DNA of 64,000 nt, from the NCBI GenBank assembly GCA_046351595.1, contig JAXLYE010000009.1, positions 248,001 through 312,000 on the forward strand, in the 5' to 3' direction. Made by a program: the position numbers and the translations under genes. The stretch comes from JAXLYE01 sp046351595 (GTDB lineage: Bacteria > Myxococcota_A > Polyangia > Palsa-1104 > JAEUJZ01). The notes under the pieces were generated by a model. It did not search any database and had not been told where the DNA came from. It worked only from the letters and a program-made list of their open reading frames with translations. Numbering within the stretch: the first letter of the stretch is position 1; each line of letters opens with the position of its first letter. Positions 44,823 to 54,598 of this stretch are shown here, piece after piece.

Positions 44823-46675
44823 GCACGAGGGACTCGATGAGATCGACGCTGCGCAGGACGCGGCTGCGTGCGGCTGCCAGGGCCAACGGGACCGACGGAG
44901 CCAACGGGGCCGCGGTAGCGAGGGCAGGGCGCGCGCTGGGCCTGTGGGGCGCGCTCTGTGGCGTGCTCGCCGGCTGTGACGACCGGCCGCTGGCGCTGGT
45001 CTCGGTGTCGCCGCTGCCGCAGGACGCGGCCCAGCTCCATGTCTCGCTGACGTACCGCAGCCGGCCGGCCCGCGCCCCGGCTCCGATCCAGTTCGATCTC
45101 AGCGACCACGCCCGCGACATCCCGGCGACCTTCGGCGTGCGGCTGCCCGACCGCACCAACGGCGAGCTGGTGGTCGGCGCCGGCGTGCTCGATCGCTCCG
45201 GCTGCCTGAGCGCCGTCGGCGGCGGCGCGACGCGCATGGTCCTGGAGTCGCCCGCGGTCGACGTGCCGCTGTCGCTGATCGTCCCCGATGCGCTGACCCC
45301 GAGCGAGCGCTGCGACCACCCGCAGGACACGCCGCTCGTCCTGCGCGCGACGCCGGCCCTGGTCTCGAGCCGCGGCGGCCAGCGCGTCACCCTCAGCGGC
45401 TGGGGCTTCGATACGGACCCCTGCTCGCTGGTCAGCATCAACGCCAACCCCGCGACCGAGGTCCTGTGCACCTCGCTCGTCGAGCTCAGCGCTACGGTGC
45501 CGCCGAGCGGGGGCACCGTCGGGCCGGTGCCGGTGCAGGTGCTGAACCGCAACGGGCGGCGGGTCGTGCAGGCCGGCCTGTTCTCGTACTTCGCGGCGGA
45601 CATCCGGCTCGGCCGCAGCGCCACGTACCCCGTCGGTGCCGCCCCGAGCGCGCTCGTCGCCGGCGCCCTCGACGGCGATACGCGCCCGGACCTGGTCGTC
45701 GCCAACCGCGACGACGGCACGATCACGGTCCTGCTCAACAGCGGCCAGGGCGACTTTCCCAGCGCCGTCAAGGTCACCGCCCCCGTCGGTGTGCGCCCGC
45801 GCGCGCTGGCCCTTGCGGATCTGAACGGCGACGGCGCCGCCGACGTCCTGACCGCGAACAGCGGCGACCACACGGTCAGCGTGCTGCTGCAGACGCGGCC
45901 CGCGCAGGCCGTCGCCTTCTCGCCGGGGCGGCCGGTCTTCGTCAACCTGCTGCCGAGCGCCCTGGCCACCGGCGACATCGACGGAGACGGCGCGCTCGAC
46001 GCGGTCGTCGCCAACCAGCTGAGCAGCGACGTCAGCGTGCTGCTGAACAGCCGCAGCGGGCGCCTGAGCAAGTCGCCGCAGCGCGACTATCCGGTGCCGC
46101 GCGAGCCGACGGCGGTGGCGCTCGCGGACGTCGACCGCGACGGCGATCTCGACCTGCTGGTGCGCAGCGACAGCGAGACGCGGCTGGCCGTGCTCAAGAA
46201 CGTGGCCGGCGGCTACCCGCTGTCCGAGCAGCTCAGCGTCGCGCTCCCGGTCGCGGCGACGGCGATGGCGGTGCACGATCTCGACGGCAACGGCGCGCCG
46301 GACGTGATCCTGGCCGGCAGCGACGGGGCGGTGCGGGTCTTGTGGAACGACGGCCGCGGCAAGCTCGATGCGCCCGAGGCGCAGTCGGTGCGGGTCGCCT
46401 CCGGTCTCACCGCGCTGGCCGTCGGTGATCTCGATCGGGACGGGCGCGCGGACGCGGTCGTGACGACGGCCAGCGAGCAGCGGGTCTACGTCCTGCGCAA
46501 CACCCTGACCCTCACCGGGCAGCGCGGGCTCGAGCTAGTGGACGGCGGCTACCTCGTGGGCAGCCGGCCCGTCGCCGCCGCCGTCGCCGACTTCGACGGC
46601 GATCTGATGCCCGACGTCGCGGTGGCCAGCCAGGATGCGGGCACGGTCACGGTCCTGCTCAACCAGTCCAGCTGA
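44819..46675 (+). CDS. IPT and FG-GAP repeat lipoprotein
   Basis: The 618-aa protein has an N-terminal signal with lipobox VLAGC (about residue 53), a beta-rich region (about 60-175), an IPT/TIG-like domain (about 178-260; RATPALVSSRGGQRVTLSGW) and seven FG-GAP/VCBS repeats (about 265-618) with DLNGDGAADVLTANSGD, DIDGDGALDAVVANQL, DVDRDGDLDLLVRSD and similar Ca2+ loops. It is probably exposed on the outer membrane and binds partners or ligands. Its ATG overlaps the stop of the preceding FG-GAP gene. It is the last and only uninterrupted gene of the operon kinase-TPR-FG-GAP-IPT. Confidence 0.85.
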   Translation: MSTRDSMRSTLRRTRLRAAARANGTDGANGAAVARAGRALGLWGALCGVLAGCDDRPLALVSVSPLPQDAAQLHVSLTYRSRPARAPAPIQFDLSDHARDIPATFGVRLPDRTNGELVVGAGVLDRSGCLSAVGGGATRMVLESPAVDVPLSLIVPDALTPSERCDHPQDTPLVLRATPALVSSRGGQRVTLSGWGFDTDPCSLVSINANPATEVLCTSLVELSATVPPSGGTVGPVPVQVLNRNGRRVVQAGLFSYFAADIRLGRSATYPVGAAPSALVAGALDGDTRPDLVVANRDDGTITVLLNSGQGDFPSAVKVTAPVGVRPRALALADLNGDGAADVLTANSGDHTVSVLLQTRPAQAVAFSPGRPVFVNLLPSALATGDIDGDGALDAVVANQLSSDVSVLLNSRSGRLSKSPQRDYPVPREPTAVALADVDRDGDLDLLVRSDSETRLAVLKNVAGGYPLSEQLSVALPVAATAMAVHDLDGNGAPDVILAGSDGAVRVLWNDGRGKLDAPEAQSVRVASGLTALAVGDLDRDGRADAVVTTASEQRVYVLRNTLTLTGQRGLELVDGGYLVGSRPVAAAVADFDGDLMPDVAVASQDAGTVTVLLNQSS

Positions 46676-46695
46676 AGTGGACGATTCCGTCCACT
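46676..46695. terminator. perfect hairpin at the end of the operon
   Basis: AGTGGACG-ATTC-CGTCCACT is a perfect 8-bp stem with a 4-base loop directly after the stop codon of the IPT/FG-GAP gene, between convergent genes. It is a good terminator candidate although no T-run follows. Confidence 0.6.
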
Positions 46696-46759
46696 GGCCG
46701 AACGCGGCCGCCTGCGCCGGACCGTCAGGGCACGGGTAGAGCGGCGGCCGGAGCGGCGC

Positions 46760-47689
46760 TCAGTTCATCGGCGTGTAGCGGCCGACCGGAGCCGACGAGG
46801 CGGCGCGCATCCAGCGCCACATGTGCCCCGCGTCCTCCTCGGTGATGTGCTTGAGCGCGGGCATCTGCTGCCAGGTCGCCTTGTACTCGACGCGGTAGCG
46901 GATGTGCAGGTACAGCGACTGCGGGTTGCTGCGATAGGTGTGCAGCTCCAGCGGCTGCGCGTAGTCCCAGCCGTAGCGGGCGCCGACCTTCCGGATTCCG
47001 TGACAGAACTGGCAGCTGCCGCGGAAGACCTCGAAGCCCGGGCGCACCGCCGCATCGGGAACGAACTGCCGGTAGTAGGCGCTGTTGTCGACGAACTCGA
47101 TGCCGGTCAGGGAGTCCGTCGTGGCCCACGGCGAGAACGACTCCTTGGAGGGCTCGCCGACGTCGGGGTGGTAGCGGTCCGCAGCCACGACCTTGTTGCC
47201 GGTGAACGTGACCTGGCGGATGTCCGCGAAGCCCTCGACCTGCTTGCTGATCGGCGGGAAGTCCGAGACGAACGGGCCCTGCGCCGTGGTGCTGCGGCCG
47301 GTCGCGATCAGCAGATCGAGGCGCGTCATGATCCGGTTGTCGCGAAACGGAACCGGCACGATCATCCCGTTCCGGAAGTGGAGCAGGGCGAGATCGACGC
47401 CGCTCGGCGGAGCGTACGCCTTGATGACGTCGCGCAGCGCCACGCCGCGGTAGAACGCGCTGCTTCCGTACTGCGCGTCCGGCCGCTGCCCCTGCTGCTG
47501 CGGGAGCTTGTCCAGATCGAGGGTCTGGGGGTTGGTCTTGGGAGGCGGCGTGCCGCTCTGATCGTAGCTGCCCGGGGTGCGTACCCAGACCGTTACGGGG
47601 TTGGCCGCCCACGCCGAGCCGGTGACCAGGCCAGAGACCAGGAGGGACGTAGCCGCGAGAACCTTCGCTGTGCGTGCTGTGATCTTCAT
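46760..47689 (-). CDS. periplasmic cytochrome c with oxidoreductase-like domain
   Basis: The 309-aa exported protein has a signal peptide (about 1-29; VLAATSLLVSGLVTGSAWA). The first half has FYRGVALRDVIKAYAPPSGV and MIVPVPFRDNRIMTRLDLLI, vaguely like the molybdopterin-binding fold of sulfite-oxidase relatives. The second half holds one haem site CQFCH (about 229) with downstream Met candidates (QQMPALKHITEED). It probably transfers electrons in the periplasm. The ATG at 47689 lacks a strong Shine-Dalgarno. Divergent from the FG-GAP lipoprotein gene at 47880. Confidence 0.72.
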   Translation of the reverse strand: MKITARTAKVLAATSLLVSGLVTGSAWAANPVTVWVRTPGSYDQSGTPPPKTNPQTLDLDKLPQQQGQRPDAQYGSSAFYRGVALRDVIKAYAPPSGVDLALLHFRNGMIVPVPFRDNRIMTRLDLLIATGRSTTAQGPFVSDFPPISKQVEGFADIRQVTFTGNKVVAADRYHPDVGEPSKESFSPWATTDSLTGIEFVDNSAYYRQFVPDAAVRPGFEVFRGSCQFCHGIRKVGARYGWDYAQPLELHTYRSNPQSLYLHIRYRVEYKATWQQMPALKHITEEDAGHMWRWMRAASSAPVGRYTPMN

Positions 47690-47879
47690 GTCCGGAGATA
47701 AAAGCAAGCGCCAGGCCGAGGCCGTCAGCGACGGAGAATGCGCTTCGGGCGGGCTGCGGATGGGACCGTTTCGTAACTGCAGTTACCGATTCTTCCATGT
47801 GTGACAGGTGCGCCTGGGAACGGTCAGTCCCCTTGAGTACCTTCGCCCGTACCTGCCCAACAACCCTGGAGCCTACGAT

Positions 47880-50357
47880 ATGAAGACTGCTTCCCGGACT
47901 GCCCTGTTCTTCACGACGATTGCGACCACCGCGGCGCTGGCCGGCGCGGGCTGTGATCCCGCACTCCCAGAGGACTCCCAAAGCGATTCCGTAGTGTCCG
48001 ATCCGCACGCGCTCACCGGCCTCGCGCCGCAGCTGACCGGCGTGTCTCCCTCGCTCGGGCCGGATATCGGCGGCACCCCGATCGTGCTGACCGGGCGCAA
48101 CTTCCGGCCCGGCGCGCGCGTCCTCTTCGGCGACGCGATGGCCTATGACGCGACCGTGGTCTCGTCGACGCAGATCAAGCTGACGCTGCCCGCGAGCAGC
48201 GGGACGTTCGGTCGGGTGCCGGTCAAGATCTCGCTGCCCGACGGCAAGTCAGCGAGCCGCGGCGATCTGTTTGCGTACTACTCCGACGTGCTCTCGTTCA
48301 AGCTGCCGCACACGCTGCGCGCCAAGGCCGTGTCTGTGATCGTCGGCGACTTCAACGGCGACGGGTTCAACGACTTCGCGGTGGACTCCGGAGCGACCAA
48401 GAGCGTCGATGTGTACCTGGGCAAGGGCGACGGCTCGTTCCAGAGTCCTGCGAGCTATGTCCTGCCCAATGAGCCCATGGGCCTCACGCTGCTCGACGCG
48501 GACGGCGACGGCAAGCGCGACATCCTGGTGTGCATGCCGGACGGCAACAGCATCGCGGTGCTGCCGGGCAAGGGCGACGGCACCTTCGGCGCGGCCAAGG
48601 TCTCGGCGGCGACCGCGGGCGTCTTCACGGCCGTCCCCGCGGACTTCAACAAGGACGGCAAGATCGACCTCGGCCTCGCCGGCGTGCGCAGCCGCGGCAT
48701 CGGCGTGATGCTGGGCAAGGGCGACGGCACCTTCGGCGCGCCCGTGGAGTACTCGGTCGGCTCCGGCGGCTTCGGCACGCCCTCGCCGACGTACTGCGAC
48801 AGCGCCGACATGAACGGCGACGGCAAGCTCGATCTCGTGGTGCAGTCCATCTCGTTCGACACCATGCTGAGCGTGCTGCTCGGCAACGGCGACGGCACGT
48901 TCCAGCCGGCCAAGGTCACCACCTCCTTCGGATTCACCAGCAGCCCGAGCGGCCTGGTCCTGAGCGACTTCAACGGCGATCGCGCCGTGGACGTGGCGAC
49001 CAGCGACAGCGGCAACGGCGAGGTCACCCTGCAGCTCGGCAACAACGACGGCACGCTGAAGCCGGAGACCACGGTGGCGTCCGGCCTGCGGCCCCGGTCG
49101 CTGCTCGCCGGCGACTGGAACGGCGACGGCAAGCTCGATCTGCGCACCTGGGGTGACGACGGCATCAGCACGCTGCTCGGCGGCGGTGACGGCCGCTTCA
49201 CGCTCACGCGCAGCTACCCGGGCGCGACGGGCCACATGGTGGCGTTCGCTGACTTCGACGGCGACGGCCGCGCCGACGCGCTCGCCTTGGACTACACCGC
49301 CGGCGTCGTGGACCTGTTCTTCGGCGACGGCGCCAGCTTCCAGGGGCCGGCCGCCCTGCGCCCCGCCGGCAAGCCCTCGGCGCTGGCCTTCGGCGACTGG
49401 AACGGCGACGGCAGGCTTGATCTCGCCGCGGCCAACTTCGACCTCAACTCGGTCAGCGTCATGCTCGGCAACGGCAGCTCGACGTTCAAGGCCGGGCGCG
49501 CCTTCTCCGTCGGCAAGGGACCGAGCGCGCTGGCCAGCGGCGACTTCAACGGCGACGGCAAGGGCGACCTCGTCGCCACCGCCATCGACGGCGCCAGCCT
49601 GAGCCTGCTGCTCAGCAACGGCGACGGCACCTTCGCCGCGGCGCGCAGCTTCAGCACCGGCAACAGCCCCACGTCGGTCGTGGTCGCGGATCTGAACGGC
49701 GATCGCAAGCTCGACGCGGTCGTCACCAACTACGACAGCGACAACATCACCGTGCTCACCGGCGACGGCGCCGGCACGCTCAGCGGCAAGACCTACTCGG
49801 CCGGCAAGTACCCGACCGCGGTGACCACCGGCGACTGGAACGGCGACGGCAAGGTCGACCTCGCGGTCAGCAACGGCGACGCCGGCCAGGTCAGCGTGCT
49901 GCTCGGGACCACCACCGGGTTCGGCACGGCCAAGACCTTTGCCGTCGGCAAGAACCCGGTTTCGGTGGTCAGCGCTGACCTCAACGGCGACGGCAAGCTC
50001 GATCTCGCCACCGCCAACAGCGACAGCGGCAACGTCGCCATCCTGCTCGGGCGCGGCGACGGCACGTTCGCGGCCGCGAGCTTCCTCGCGACCGACGCCT
50101 TCCCCTCGGCGCTGGCGGTGGCTGACCTCAACAGCGACGGCAAGCCCGACCTGACGGTGGCCTGCGACGGGACGTCCAAGCTGCAGCTGCTCTTGGGCTT
50201 CGGCGACGGGACGTTCTTCCCGTCGCAGCTCACGGTGACGCGCTCCGGCACCGGCCCGGTCGCGGTCGCGGATCTGAACAAGGACGGCAAGCCGGACCTG
50301 TTCCTCGGCGACGAGAGCGCGGGCCTGGTGCGGGCCCTGGCCAACGTCACCCCGTAG
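47880..50357 (+). CDS. large IPT and FG-GAP repeat lipoprotein
   Basis: The 825-aa protein has a lipobox LAGAGC (about residue 25), an IPT/TIG domain (about 50-130; VSPSLGPDIGGTPIVLTGRN) and about 14 FG-GAP/VCBS repeats (about 140-825) with very regular DFNGDGFNDF, DLNGDGKLDLATANSD, DWNGDGKVDLAVSNGD loops. These Ca2+-stabilised propellers are found in surface adhesins and in integrin-like proteins. It is related to the 44819 protein in layout but much longer. The ATG at 47880 has GGAG upstream and starts the signal peptide. Confidence 0.87.
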   Translation: MKTASRTALFFTTIATTAALAGAGCDPALPEDSQSDSVVSDPHALTGLAPQLTGVSPSLGPDIGGTPIVLTGRNFRPGARVLFGDAMAYDATVVSSTQIKLTLPASSGTFGRVPVKISLPDGKSASRGDLFAYYSDVLSFKLPHTLRAKAVSVIVGDFNGDGFNDFAVDSGATKSVDVYLGKGDGSFQSPASYVLPNEPMGLTLLDADGDGKRDILVCMPDGNSIAVLPGKGDGTFGAAKVSAATAGVFTAVPADFNKDGKIDLGLAGVRSRGIGVMLGKGDGTFGAPVEYSVGSGGFGTPSPTYCDSADMNGDGKLDLVVQSISFDTMLSVLLGNGDGTFQPAKVTTSFGFTSSPSGLVLSDFNGDRAVDVATSDSGNGEVTLQLGNNDGTLKPETTVASGLRPRSLLAGDWNGDGKLDLRTWGDDGISTLLGGGDGRFTLTRSYPGATGHMVAFADFDGDGRADALALDYTAGVVDLFFGDGASFQGPAALRPAGKPSALAFGDWNGDGRLDLAAANFDLNSVSVMLGNGSSTFKAGRAFSVGKGPSALASGDFNGDGKGDLVATAIDGASLSLLLSNGDGTFAAARSFSTGNSPTSVVVADLNGDRKLDAVVTNYDSDNITVLTGDGAGTLSGKTYSAGKYPTAVTTGDWNGDGKVDLAVSNGDAGQVSVLLGTTTGFGTAKTFAVGKNPVSVVSADLNGDGKLDLATANSDSGNVAILLGRGDGTFAAASFLATDAFPSALAVADLNSDGKPDLTVACDGTSKLQLLLGFGDGTFFPSQLTVTRSGTGPVAVADLNKDGKPDLFLGDESAGLVRALANVTP

Positions 50358-50399
50358 CGCGCGACCGTCGGCAGCGCGACCGCCGGCACGCGGGGCGGG

Positions 50400-51245
50400 C
50401 TACCAGTGGCCCCAGCCCCGGTGCTTGCCGCCCTTCCAGCCCTTGCCCTTGCCCTTCCAGCCGTGGCCGGGACCGACGATGATCGGGGCCGGCGCGACGA
50501 TGACGGCCGGGCGCGGCGGCGCGACCACGACGGTCGGCTGCGGCGGCGCCACGACCACGGTGGGCTGCGGCGCGACCACGACCGGCGCCACGGCCGGGGC
50601 CACCACGGTCGTCGGCGCACCGGGGGCGGCCACGATCACCGGCGGCGGCACCCAGACCGTGCCCTGCCACTCCGGCGGCGGGACGACCACGACCTGCGGG
50701 CGCTGCGCGACGAACGGGCGGTACTCGACCTCGATCGCGCGCTCGAGCTGCGGGCGCATCGGCGCGACCTCGGGCGGGATGACGCCGACGTAGAAGATGA
50801 CGCTGTCCTTCTGCTTGAAGCCGGGCCCCTCGGGCGGCTGGTAGTTGTGGTAGTGCGGGCCCTTCATGAAGCAGAACGTGGGCGGCGCCGGACCGATCGC
50901 GGCACCGACCGGCAGCGGGACCGGATGGTGGCCGTAATAGACGACCTTCTCGCCCTCGTATCCGAACGGGACCGGATCGCCGGTGAAGACCACCTGATCC
51001 CCGACCGGCTGGAACAGCGCCGGCTTGTTCGGCGCGTAGTCATGTACGTGCGGGACGTCGATGTGGCAGAAGCCGGTCTTGGGCGGCGCGATGGGGTGCG
51101 CGTTCACAAAGCGGGTCTTCTGCGGCGCGGCGGGCGCGGCCGGCACTCCTCCGGGCTTGGCGGCGACGTCAGAGACTCCTAGACCGAGCACCAGGAAGGC
51201 CAGGGGGAGCACTCGCTTGCGGGGGCTGAGCGGGTGTTGCGACAT
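50400..51245 (-). CDS. secreted His- and Pro-rich protein of unknown function
   Basis: The 281-aa protein has a signal peptide (about 1-27; VLPLAFLVLGLGVSDVAA). A conserved-looking middle (about 45-160) has HIDVPHVHDYAPNKP, YEGEKVVYYGHHPVPLP and FCFMKGPHYHNYQP with several His that could bind metal. It continues into VVVAPPQPTVVV-type Pro/Val repeats and a Gly/Lys/Trp/His-rich basic end. I have no family name for it. The ATG at 51245 follows GAGG and starts the signal; other in-frame starts upstream are poorer. Confidence 0.68.
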   Translation of the reverse strand: MSQHPLSPRKRVLPLAFLVLGLGVSDVAAKPGGVPAAPAAPQKTRFVNAHPIAPPKTGFCHIDVPHVHDYAPNKPALFQPVGDQVVFTGDPVPFGYEGEKVVYYGHHPVPLPVGAAIGPAPPTFCFMKGPHYHNYQPPEGPGFKQKDSVIFYVGVIPPEVAPMRPQLERAIEVEYRPFVAQRPQVVVVPPPEWQGTVWVPPPVIVAAPGAPTTVVAPAVAPVVVAPQPTVVVAPPQPTVVVAPPRPAVIVAPAPIIVGPGHGWKGKGKGWKGGKHRGWGHW

Positions 51246-51439
51246 CAGGTACCTCATGTGACCCCAGACGCTGCTGGCGGTGTGACCGATGATACCTTCT
51301 TCTGAAATTTCCGTCGAGGAAGACCCGGAACCGGAAGGAATTCCGGGCCTTTCGCGCGCCGTCTTCACTCAGTCTGGCATCCGGCGTCCGCCCGATTGCG
51401 CCCGCGGCGCGTCGTGTTGCCGTGTCGCCAGGGGGCCGC

Positions 51440-52792
51440 TCAGGGCGCGGACGTGTCCTTCGCCAGAGAAGCCGGAACCGGATCGCCGGTGAGCGTCTTG
51501 AGGAACTCGACGAGGTCGTTGATCTCGGCGTCGCTCAGGTTCAGGGGCTTCATCAGCTTGTCCTTCTTGCCGATGAACCCGGAGTCGTCGCCGCCCTTGT
51601 TGTAGAAGCTGATGACGTCCTTCAGGGTCGCAAGCTGCCCGGCGTGCGTGTACGGCGCGGTTTCGGCGATCTCGCGCAGGCCCTTGGTGCGCCACATCCC
51701 TTCCCACTGCGGGTCGTCCTTCACGAGCCCCATCAGCCGCTTCTTTCCCTCGGCGACGTCATCGCTGTAGGCGCTGTCCGCGCGGAACTCGATGTCGAGC
51801 AGCGCGTTGATCGCGTCCAGGCGGCCGCGCTCCATCGGGTTTGCGTGCTCGCCCTTTACGACCATGCCGGTGACGTGGAACTCGTTGTCGCTGAACAGCG
51901 GCGTGTTGTGGCACGCGACGCAGTTGGCCTTGCCGATGAACAGCTTCAGGCCGCGCTTGGCCGCGGTGCTGATGGCAGAGGTGTTGCCCGCGACGTAGCG
52001 ATCGAAGGGCGCGTTCTTGCTGACCAGCAGGCGCAGGTACGCCTGCATGGCCTTGCCGAAGTTGGCGTAGATGCGGCGCGCCTGCTCCTGATCCGCGGCC
52101 GTCATCTTGCTCCAGTCGCTCATCGCATCGCTCGGCTTGCCGTCGGCGGGGAAGCGCGCGGCGTCCGGTGCCGCCGGATCCAGGGCCGCGGGCAGCGGGG
52201 TCTCCGTGAAGATCGCGTTGTACTGATCGCGGTACTTGTTCCAGAGCAGGTGTGCGATTCGCAGCCGGCTGCCGTTCATCGATCCGGGGTCCTCCGGATC
52301 CGTCAGCGAGTCGGACCACTGCGAGTCGCGCAGCCCGTCGTTCTCCAGCCACTTGTAGTAGCTGGCGTTCACCGGCGTCGACGCGTTGCGCGCGACCCAC
52401 GCCGCGCCGAGCGAGGTGTTGTTCGGCTTCGAGCGCGTGTCGATCCAGAACTTCGTCACGTCGTGGCAGCTCGCGCAGGCAACCTTGCCGGTCTCGCCGA
52501 CCTGGCCGTTGCCGCCGTTCGTCCCGTCACTCCCAACGATGATCGGACCCGAGTACCGCTTGTCGAAGAACAGGGACTGTCCAAGCTTGGCGGCGGCGGC
52601 GCTGTCCGCGTACTTGTTGGTCGTATCTTTGGGTACGTCCGGGAGGGGAGACAAGGTCTTGATCTTGTCCCACTCCGCGGACGTGAACATGTCATCGACC
52701 AGTGCGTCGCAGCCAGTCGCCGAGGTGGCAAGGCCCATGGCAAGGCCAGTGGTCAAGACGCTCCGGCTCACAAGGCTCCGCGTTCGGTGCAT
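51440..52792 (-). CDS. di-haem cytochrome c peroxidase (MauG/CcpA family)
   Basis: The 450-aa exported lipoprotein (lipobox ATGC, about residue 28) has two haem sites, CASCH (about 109) and CVACH (about 288), separated as in bacterial di-haem peroxidases, and family segments KLGQSLFFDKRYSG, GLKLFIGKANCVACHNTPLF, LREIAETAPYTHAGQLATLK and NDLVEFLKTLTG. It reduces hydrogen peroxide, or oxidises a protein substrate as MauG does, in the periplasm. GAAGGAGGCGCA precedes the ATG. It is divergent from the porin operon at 53115. Confidence 0.9.
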   Translation of the reverse strand: MHRTRSLVSRSVLTTGLAMGLATSATGCDALVDDMFTSAEWDKIKTLSPLPDVPKDTTNKYADSAAAAKLGQSLFFDKRYSGPIIVGSDGTNGGNGQVGETGKVACASCHDVTKFWIDTRSKPNNTSLGAAWVARNASTPVNASYYKWLENDGLRDSQWSDSLTDPEDPGSMNGSRLRIAHLLWNKYRDQYNAIFTETPLPAALDPAAPDAARFPADGKPSDAMSDWSKMTAADQEQARRIYANFGKAMQAYLRLLVSKNAPFDRYVAGNTSAISTAAKRGLKLFIGKANCVACHNTPLFSDNEFHVTGMVVKGEHANPMERGRLDAINALLDIEFRADSAYSDDVAEGKKRLMGLVKDDPQWEGMWRTKGLREIAETAPYTHAGQLATLKDVISFYNKGGDDSGFIGKKDKLMKPLNLSDAEINDLVEFLKTLTGDPVPASLAKDTSAP

Positions 52793-53114
52793 TGCGCCTC
52801 CTTCCGGAGTCCGCTGAGGGGGGAGGAGCGGACTTCCAGCACATGCCCGCCGGCGCCGCCGGAATGGCCGCGCCGATCCGCCTGAGTAACGGATTGCAGG
52901 GGCTCAGTGCAGGGTACCACGCGGCAGCTCTGCCGTACGGACCTCGATCGACGGAATCCGTATCCGGGATTTCCGCGCAACAAGGTGCGGAAGGGCAGGG
53001 CAGAGACACACCGCGCCCGCGCCCGCGCCGGGCCCCGCCCGACCGCGGATTCGGGCTGCGATCAGGGGCTCGACCGGTGATCTCTTCTGCCCACCGATCA
53101 GCTATGATGACCTC
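52793..53114. other. divergent promoter region, about 320 bp
   Basis: Contains the upstream regions of the peroxidase (minus) and of the six-gene operon beginning at 53115 (plus). I could not identify clear promoter elements. Confidence 0.45.
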
Positions 53115-54590
53115 ATGCGGAACAGCCGTTCGCAGCGACGGGCGGAAAGGGAGGGACGCGCGCTCCGCGGCGGGCCGCTCCGGTCGCTGTCGCTGCCTGG
53201 CCTGTGCCTGCTGCTCGGGCTCCTGTCCGTGCTGTCCCCGCACCGCGCGTCCGCGCAGGAGCCGCCGCCGGCCGGCTGGGAGCCGGCGCGCAAGATCGAC
53301 CTGGTCGAGCAGAACGAGCGGCTGACCCGCGAGCTCGCCAAGCTCCGGGAGGAGGTCGCGGCGCTGCGCGAGGATCACGGCTTCCTGAGCCAGCAGGTCG
53401 CGAACCTGTTGCCGCTCGGCAGCCGCTTCAGCGGCTACCTCGACTTCGGCTTCTTCTACGTCGGCGGCGACGGCACGGGCCTGCGCAACGACATCGGCTA
53501 CAGCAACTTCCCCGAGTACCGGGACGTCGTACCCGACTCCTGGGTGTTCATGGGCGATCCGCTGGCGACGGCGATCAACTCGCGCGGCGACCCCGCCAAC
53601 ACCGGCGAGTCGCGCGCCGTCACCTTCAACCCGATCGGGGGCGGCAAGCCGAGCTTCATCCTCAACAACGTCAACCTGGCGGTGTTCGCCGGGCTGACGG
53701 AGAACCTGCAGGTCAACGCCCTCATCGACTTCGTGCCGCGCGGGCGCAGCGTCTCGAACCCGAACGGGCAGTTCCTGGGCGACTACATCGACGTCAAGCT
53801 GGCGTACGCAGAGTACAGTGTCCCGCTGCAGCGCATCCGCCTCAGCCTGAGCGCCGGCAAGTTCGACTCGGTCCTGGGCTACGAGTACCGCATCCAGGAG
53901 TCGCCCGACCGCATCACCGTCACTCCGTCGCTGATCTGCCGCTACACCTGCGGCCGGCCGCTCGGGCTGAAGGCGCGGCTGCGCACGCTCGACAACCGCT
54001 TCACGCTGAGCCTCGCGCTGACCAACGGCAGCAACTTCATCGAGCAGTTCCCGATCTACGACGAGACCGACAGCAACTACTTCAAGACCGGGACCGGCCG
54101 CATCGGATACAAGTTTCCCGTCGGAGCCGGCCTCGAGATCGGGGCCTCGGGCGCCCTCGGCGTGCAGGACCAGCAGACGGACAACGGCGTCCTGCAGTGG
54201 CACTACGGCTTCGATCTGCACCTCGACGTGCGCGGGTTCGAGCTGGCGGCGGAGTTCGTGCAGGGCCGCGCCTCGGGCAAGAGCTCGTCGGACAGCGTGC
54301 GCTGCGACGAGGCGCAGTGCCTGGACTACAAGGGCGCGTACGGACTGGTCGCCTACCGCGTCACCAACTGGCTCATGCCCTACGTCCGCACCGACTGGCG
54401 CGAGGCCCTGCACGAGAGCGGCGCCAGCTTCGTCTATATCTCGGACGTCGTGCGCATCACCGGCGGCCTGCGCCTGGAGCTCGGCACGCACGTCATCGTC
54501 AAGGCCGAGTACACGCACCTGCGCGAGATCGGCCGCGTCCCCGAGTTCCCGGATGACGTGCTGACGTCCTCCCTGGTCATCAAATACTGA
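53115..54590 (+). CDS. outer-membrane porin, first gene of the redox/partner-switch operon
   Basis: The 491-aa protein has a signal peptide (about 23-48; LPGLCLLLGLLSVLSPHRASA), a short coiled coil (about 61-90; DLVEQNERLTRELAKLREEV) and a beta-barrel with many aromatic strands (FSGYLDFGFFYVGGDGTG, YIDVKLAYAEYSVPL, WHYGFDLHLDVRGFEL) ending ADVLTSSLVIKY-like with a terminal Tyr. This is a porin layout similar to the barrel at 956. No strong Shine-Dalgarno is seen before the ATG. The next gene starts 9 bp after its stop. Confidence 0.8.
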   Translation: MRNSRSQRRAEREGRALRGGPLRSLSLPGLCLLLGLLSVLSPHRASAQEPPPAGWEPARKIDLVEQNERLTRELAKLREEVAALREDHGFLSQQVANLLPLGSRFSGYLDFGFFYVGGDGTGLRNDIGYSNFPEYRDVVPDSWVFMGDPLATAINSRGDPANTGESRAVTFNPIGGGKPSFILNNVNLAVFAGLTENLQVNALIDFVPRGRSVSNPNGQFLGDYIDVKLAYAEYSVPLQRIRLSLSAGKFDSVLGYEYRIQESPDRITVTPSLICRYTCGRPLGLKARLRTLDNRFTLSLALTNGSNFIEQFPIYDETDSNYFKTGTGRIGYKFPVGAGLEIGASGALGVQDQQTDNGVLQWHYGFDLHLDVRGFELAAEFVQGRASGKSSSDSVRCDEAQCLDYKGAYGLVAYRVTNWLMPYVRTDWREALHESGASFVYISDVVRITGGLRLELGTHVIVKAEYTHLREIGRVPEFPDDVLTSSLVIKY

Positions 54591-54598
54591 GCCGGCCC